A stretch of DNA of 6,155 nucleotides, taken from Candidatus Poseidoniaceae archaeon. Its GTDB lineage: Archaea; Thermoplasmatota; Poseidoniia; Poseidoniales; Poseidoniaceae. The position numbers and the translations under genes are program-made. Below are positions 3,892 to 6,155 of the stretch, one piece after another. The stretch covers positions 1 through 6,155 of the forward strand of contig JAKMFF010000154.1 in NCBI GenBank assembly GCA_022425585.1. Direction: 5' to 3'. The number at the start of each line of letters is the position of its first letter. Positions within the stretch are counted from its first letter, which is position 1. The notes beneath the pieces are model-generated. The model had not been told where the DNA came from. It did not search any database and worked only from the letters and a program-made list of their open reading frames with translations.

Positions 3892-6155
3892 TATTTCGTA
3901 CCAATCTCATGGGGAGCGCTGCGGGTGGCAAAGTTTTGGCTATCACAATGCTCCTGATATTTGCAATATCAACCCAAATTAGTTATTTTGATAATCATGA
4001 CAGGCAAATAATTGATGAAATTATAGTTAATCAGGCTACACCACTGGGTCAATCAACAACGGTTTCCATTGGCTCCTATCCTGACGGTGCTGTTGAGAAA
4101 GTTTCTGTGGCCGTTCCCGACGGGCAAGTAGTCCAAACAATGAGTGTTGACATGGAGCCATCCAGTCTGTCCACATCAACGGCTTATTCATTCACAGATG
4201 CTAGTGACTTCTCTAGTTCTACGTCATTTAATGGTGTCAATGTTAATACAAGTTCATTATCGCTATTACCCCAAGAATGGGCATGGGATTTTGAAAGCGG
4301 ATCATTTGGACCAGAATGGAGTCTGGGTGGTGTATCTAACTGGTTAATACAAACCACCAATGTCCTTTCAGGTTCTCAAACCGCCAAAGCCGGCACAATA
4401 ACGAGTAATCAAGAAACAACGTTGACGCTGGATGTCTCGACTATCCCGGCCGGTTCTGGCGAATTTTTGTATCAAGTCTCCTCAGAAAGTGGTTTTGATT
4501 ACTTGGTATTTTGTATTGATAACCCCACATGCACGAGATCTAGTGGTTTTGACCAACGTTGGGCAGGTGTCACCAGCGGGACACACACCTTTACTATGGG
4601 AGCAAATGTTCAAACTTTGACTTGGAAATACGCCAAAGATGGGAGTGTAAATTCAGGTTCAGATACTGCCTGGATTGATGATATTGTCATCACTCCAACT
4701 GGTGGCGCTGGAAACGGTGTTGGCACTTGGGTATCTCCTGCTTTTGGGCCTTCGCTAACCGGTCAAGGTGAGCCGAGGTCATATGGTTTCATGTACATGG
4801 ATGCATTTGTTCCAGTAGATTCAATATTTGAATGGAATCTTTTAGATGCCTCTAATAACCAAATTTTACCAGGTTTTAGTGGACTAACAGTAACAGAAAT
4901 GGATTTTGGAATAATTGACTGGGAAACTTATCCTCTAGTCAAAATGCAGATTGATATGGAAACCACAACTGGTTCTCTGCCAGTGGTTCACGGTATACAT
5001 TTTGACGGGCTTATCGAAGATGATTTTGATACAAACCCCGCTGGTAAGGGTTGGTCGTTGAGTGGTGCCAGCTGGAGTTCAGGTCAGATTAGTGGCTCTG
5101 GTTCTCTAGAAACAACAGAATATTACATGCGCGGCGGTTTTGTTGGAATAAAATCACAATCATATCTCACAGGTTCAGCACAGTTACAATATTCTCTTAA
5201 TTCAGGTTCCAGTTGGAATCAACTGCCCAATAACACTCTTCTCTCGTTTGATAAACCTAATTTTGATGTAATGCTCAAGGTGGTAGGAAATGGTAATAAT
5301 TGGGTCTTGGAAAAATTATCAGTTGAGATGATAAGAACTAGTGTTGCTGAAGGATTAGAACTAGATATTGGTCTTGATAATATTGCAGATTGGACCATGG
5401 ACAAAACAGGAATTGGTAAGTTAGGATTACAAGATCGCCTTGCTGATGGTTCATTCTGGTCTGTCGAGCAATCAACAGCATCTTCGCCGGCAGAATTTTC
5501 AATTTATCTACCTATTTCAGGTGTTGATAATTTTGAATTTGCAGTTGCTAGCCCCAATGTAACCTTCGTCAACCCATTTCTGACAATTTCCATGGGTTCT
5601 CAAGATATACTTACGAGTTCACTGAATGATTTTTCTTCGTTAACGACAATCCGCATTAATCCATCAGAACTTGCTAACATCAATAATATATTGTCACAGT
5701 CACCAGCCGACCTAGATCTTAATGGGTTTAAATTAGCAGAATTGACTGTTAAATTAGGTTCTTCTTCCACGGCGACAAATATTCATGTCGGCGGCTTTTT
5801 GGCAACATATGACGGGGAACTAAACCTTGATTTCTCTGGTACTGATCCATTAATAATCGGCATAAATAATGCATTGATGAATAGCATTGCAACCAATGGC
5901 GTTAGAGAAATAACACTACCAGTAAGGATGTCTAGTACAGGTTCAATCAAATTAACTGTTAATTCTTTGACTTATTCTCCTTCAATCAGCCCAGTTTCAA
6001 TTACCGTGTCGAATGTTACAGATACCTTCACCCCATCTATGAATTGGATTGATGTAACAAGCATCTTTGATTTCTCAACTGTTGGAATTAATAATCCATA
6101 TGATTATGTTAGGGCAAATGGATGGTTGGTTGATTTTAATTTAATTGGTAAAGAG
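3888..6155 (+). CDS. Large secreted/surface multi-domain beta-sandwich protein (partial, C-terminus missing)
   Basis: One frame runs open for 756 codons to the right edge. No function is recognised. Residues 15-34 are a hydrophobic helix (KVLAITMLLIFAISTQISYF) acting as signal peptide or N-terminal anchor, so most of the chain should be outside the cell. Residues about 131-270 form a MAM/concanavalin-like jelly-roll module: WDFESG at 133-138, then YQVSSESGFDYLVF, CIDNPTC (C209/C215, a possible disulfide), a GTHTF stretch, WKYAKDGS and the closing AWIDDIVI. A second, more divergent copy spans about 378-481, opening DDFDTN and GWSLSGASW and ending NWVLEKLSVEM. Residues 482-756 are further beta-rich sequence without a recognised family. 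Composition is rich in Ser, Thr, Asn and Asp and poor in Lys, with several N-glycosylation-type sites such as NVTF and NVTD. An in-frame TGA at 3882 limits the start to GTG 3888 or ATG 3909 (MGSAAGGKVLA); the ATG is equally plausible. Adhesion, glycan binding or a degradative exoprotein are all possible. Confidence 0.82.
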   Translation, partial: MIFRTNLMGSAAGGKVLAITMLLIFAISTQISYFDNHDRQIIDEIIVNQATPLGQSTTVSIGSYPDGAVEKVSVAVPDGQVVQTMSVDMEPSSLSTSTAYSFTDASDFSSSTSFNGVNVNTSSLSLLPQEWAWDFESGSFGPEWSLGGVSNWLIQTTNVLSGSQTAKAGTITSNQETTLTLDVSTIPAGSGEFLYQVSSESGFDYLVFCIDNPTCTRSSGFDQRWAGVTSGTHTFTMGANVQTLTWKYAKDGSVNSGSDTAWIDDIVITPTGGAGNGVGTWVSPAFGPSLTGQGEPRSYGFMYMDAFVPVDSIFEWNLLDASNNQILPGFSGLTVTEMDFGIIDWETYPLVKMQIDMETTTGSLPVVHGIHFDGLIEDDFDTNPAGKGWSLSGASWSSGQISGSGSLETTEYYMRGGFVGIKSQSYLTGSAQLQYSLNSGSSWNQLPNNTLLSFDKPNFDVMLKVVGNGNNWVLEKLSVEMIRTSVAEGLELDIGLDNIADWTMDKTGIGKLGLQDRLADGSFWSVEQSTASSPAEFSIYLPISGVDNFEFAVASPNVTFVNPFLTISMGSQDILTSSLNDFSSLTTIRINPSELANINNILSQSPADLDLNGFKLAELTVKLGSSSTATNIHVGGFLATYDGELNLDFSGTDPLIIGINNALMNSIATNGVREITLPVRMSSTGSIKLTVNSLTYSPSISPVSITVSNVTDTFTPSMNWIDVTSIFDFSTVGINNPYDYVRANGWLVDFNLIGKE

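Noticed and set aside
4144..4620. Short plus-strand open frames of 67 and 62 residues (4144-4347 and 4432-4620)
   Set aside because: Both fall within the long surface-protein frame, which is open for 756 codons and shows a signal segment and domain structure.
5219..5404. 61-residue open frame on the minus strand
   Set aside because: Antisense shadow of the surface-protein gene with low-complexity Ser/Leu content.
1..6155. CRISPR array, insertion sequence, phage or toxin-antitoxin genes
   Set aside because: No regularly spaced repeats, transposase or integrase motifs, or small toxin/antitoxin pairs were seen on either strand.

Overview
The window looks like a piece of an archaeal chromosome, most likely a marine planktonic euryarchaeote of the Marine Group II/III type. 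This lineage call is an inference. It rests on an archaeal/eukaryotic-type asparaginyl-tRNA synthetase, a tRNA-Lys gene without an encoded CCA end and with a TATA-like box about 25 nt upstream, several genes with no Shine-Dalgarno sequence (consistent with leaderless transcripts), an AT-leaning composition, and a very large secreted beta-sandwich protein. Coding density is high and no gene-free stretch exceeds about 135 bases.

Layout: (1) 1-1174, minus: asnS, cut by the left edge. (2) 1175-1306: divergent spacer. (3) 1307-2218, plus: a complete carbamate kinase. (4) 2258-2692, plus: nickel superoxide dismutase (sodN) with the full His-Cys-x-x-x-Cys nickel hook. It is followed 4 nt later by (5) 2697-2981, plus: sodX, a small S26-type peptidase presumed to cut the SodN propeptide. 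(6) 2982-3055, minus: tRNA-Lys(CTT), whose 3' end directly abuts the sodX stop codon. (7) 3103-3810, minus: rpiA, ribose-5-phosphate isomerase A. (8) 3811-3887: divergent spacer with an 8-base direct repeat. (9) 3888 to the right edge, plus: at least 756 codons, without a stop, of a membrane-anchored or secreted, Ser/Thr/Asn/Asp-rich multi-domain protein.

How the genes fit together: asnS, tRNA-Lys, rpiA and the carbamate kinase are housekeeping or central-metabolic genes. sodN and sodX form a functional pair, a metalloenzyme and its maturation protease, which gives oxygen defence using nickel rather than iron or manganese. That pairing is best known from marine cyanobacteria and other bacteria, so its presence here suggests an imported cassette. 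The large extracellular protein is probably a cell-surface or adhesion/degradation protein of unknown specificity. I see no insertion sequences, CRISPR arrays or phage genes. The most notable points are the sodN-sodX cassette in an archaeal-looking setting and the uncharacterised giant surface protein; I see no clearly new multi-gene system.
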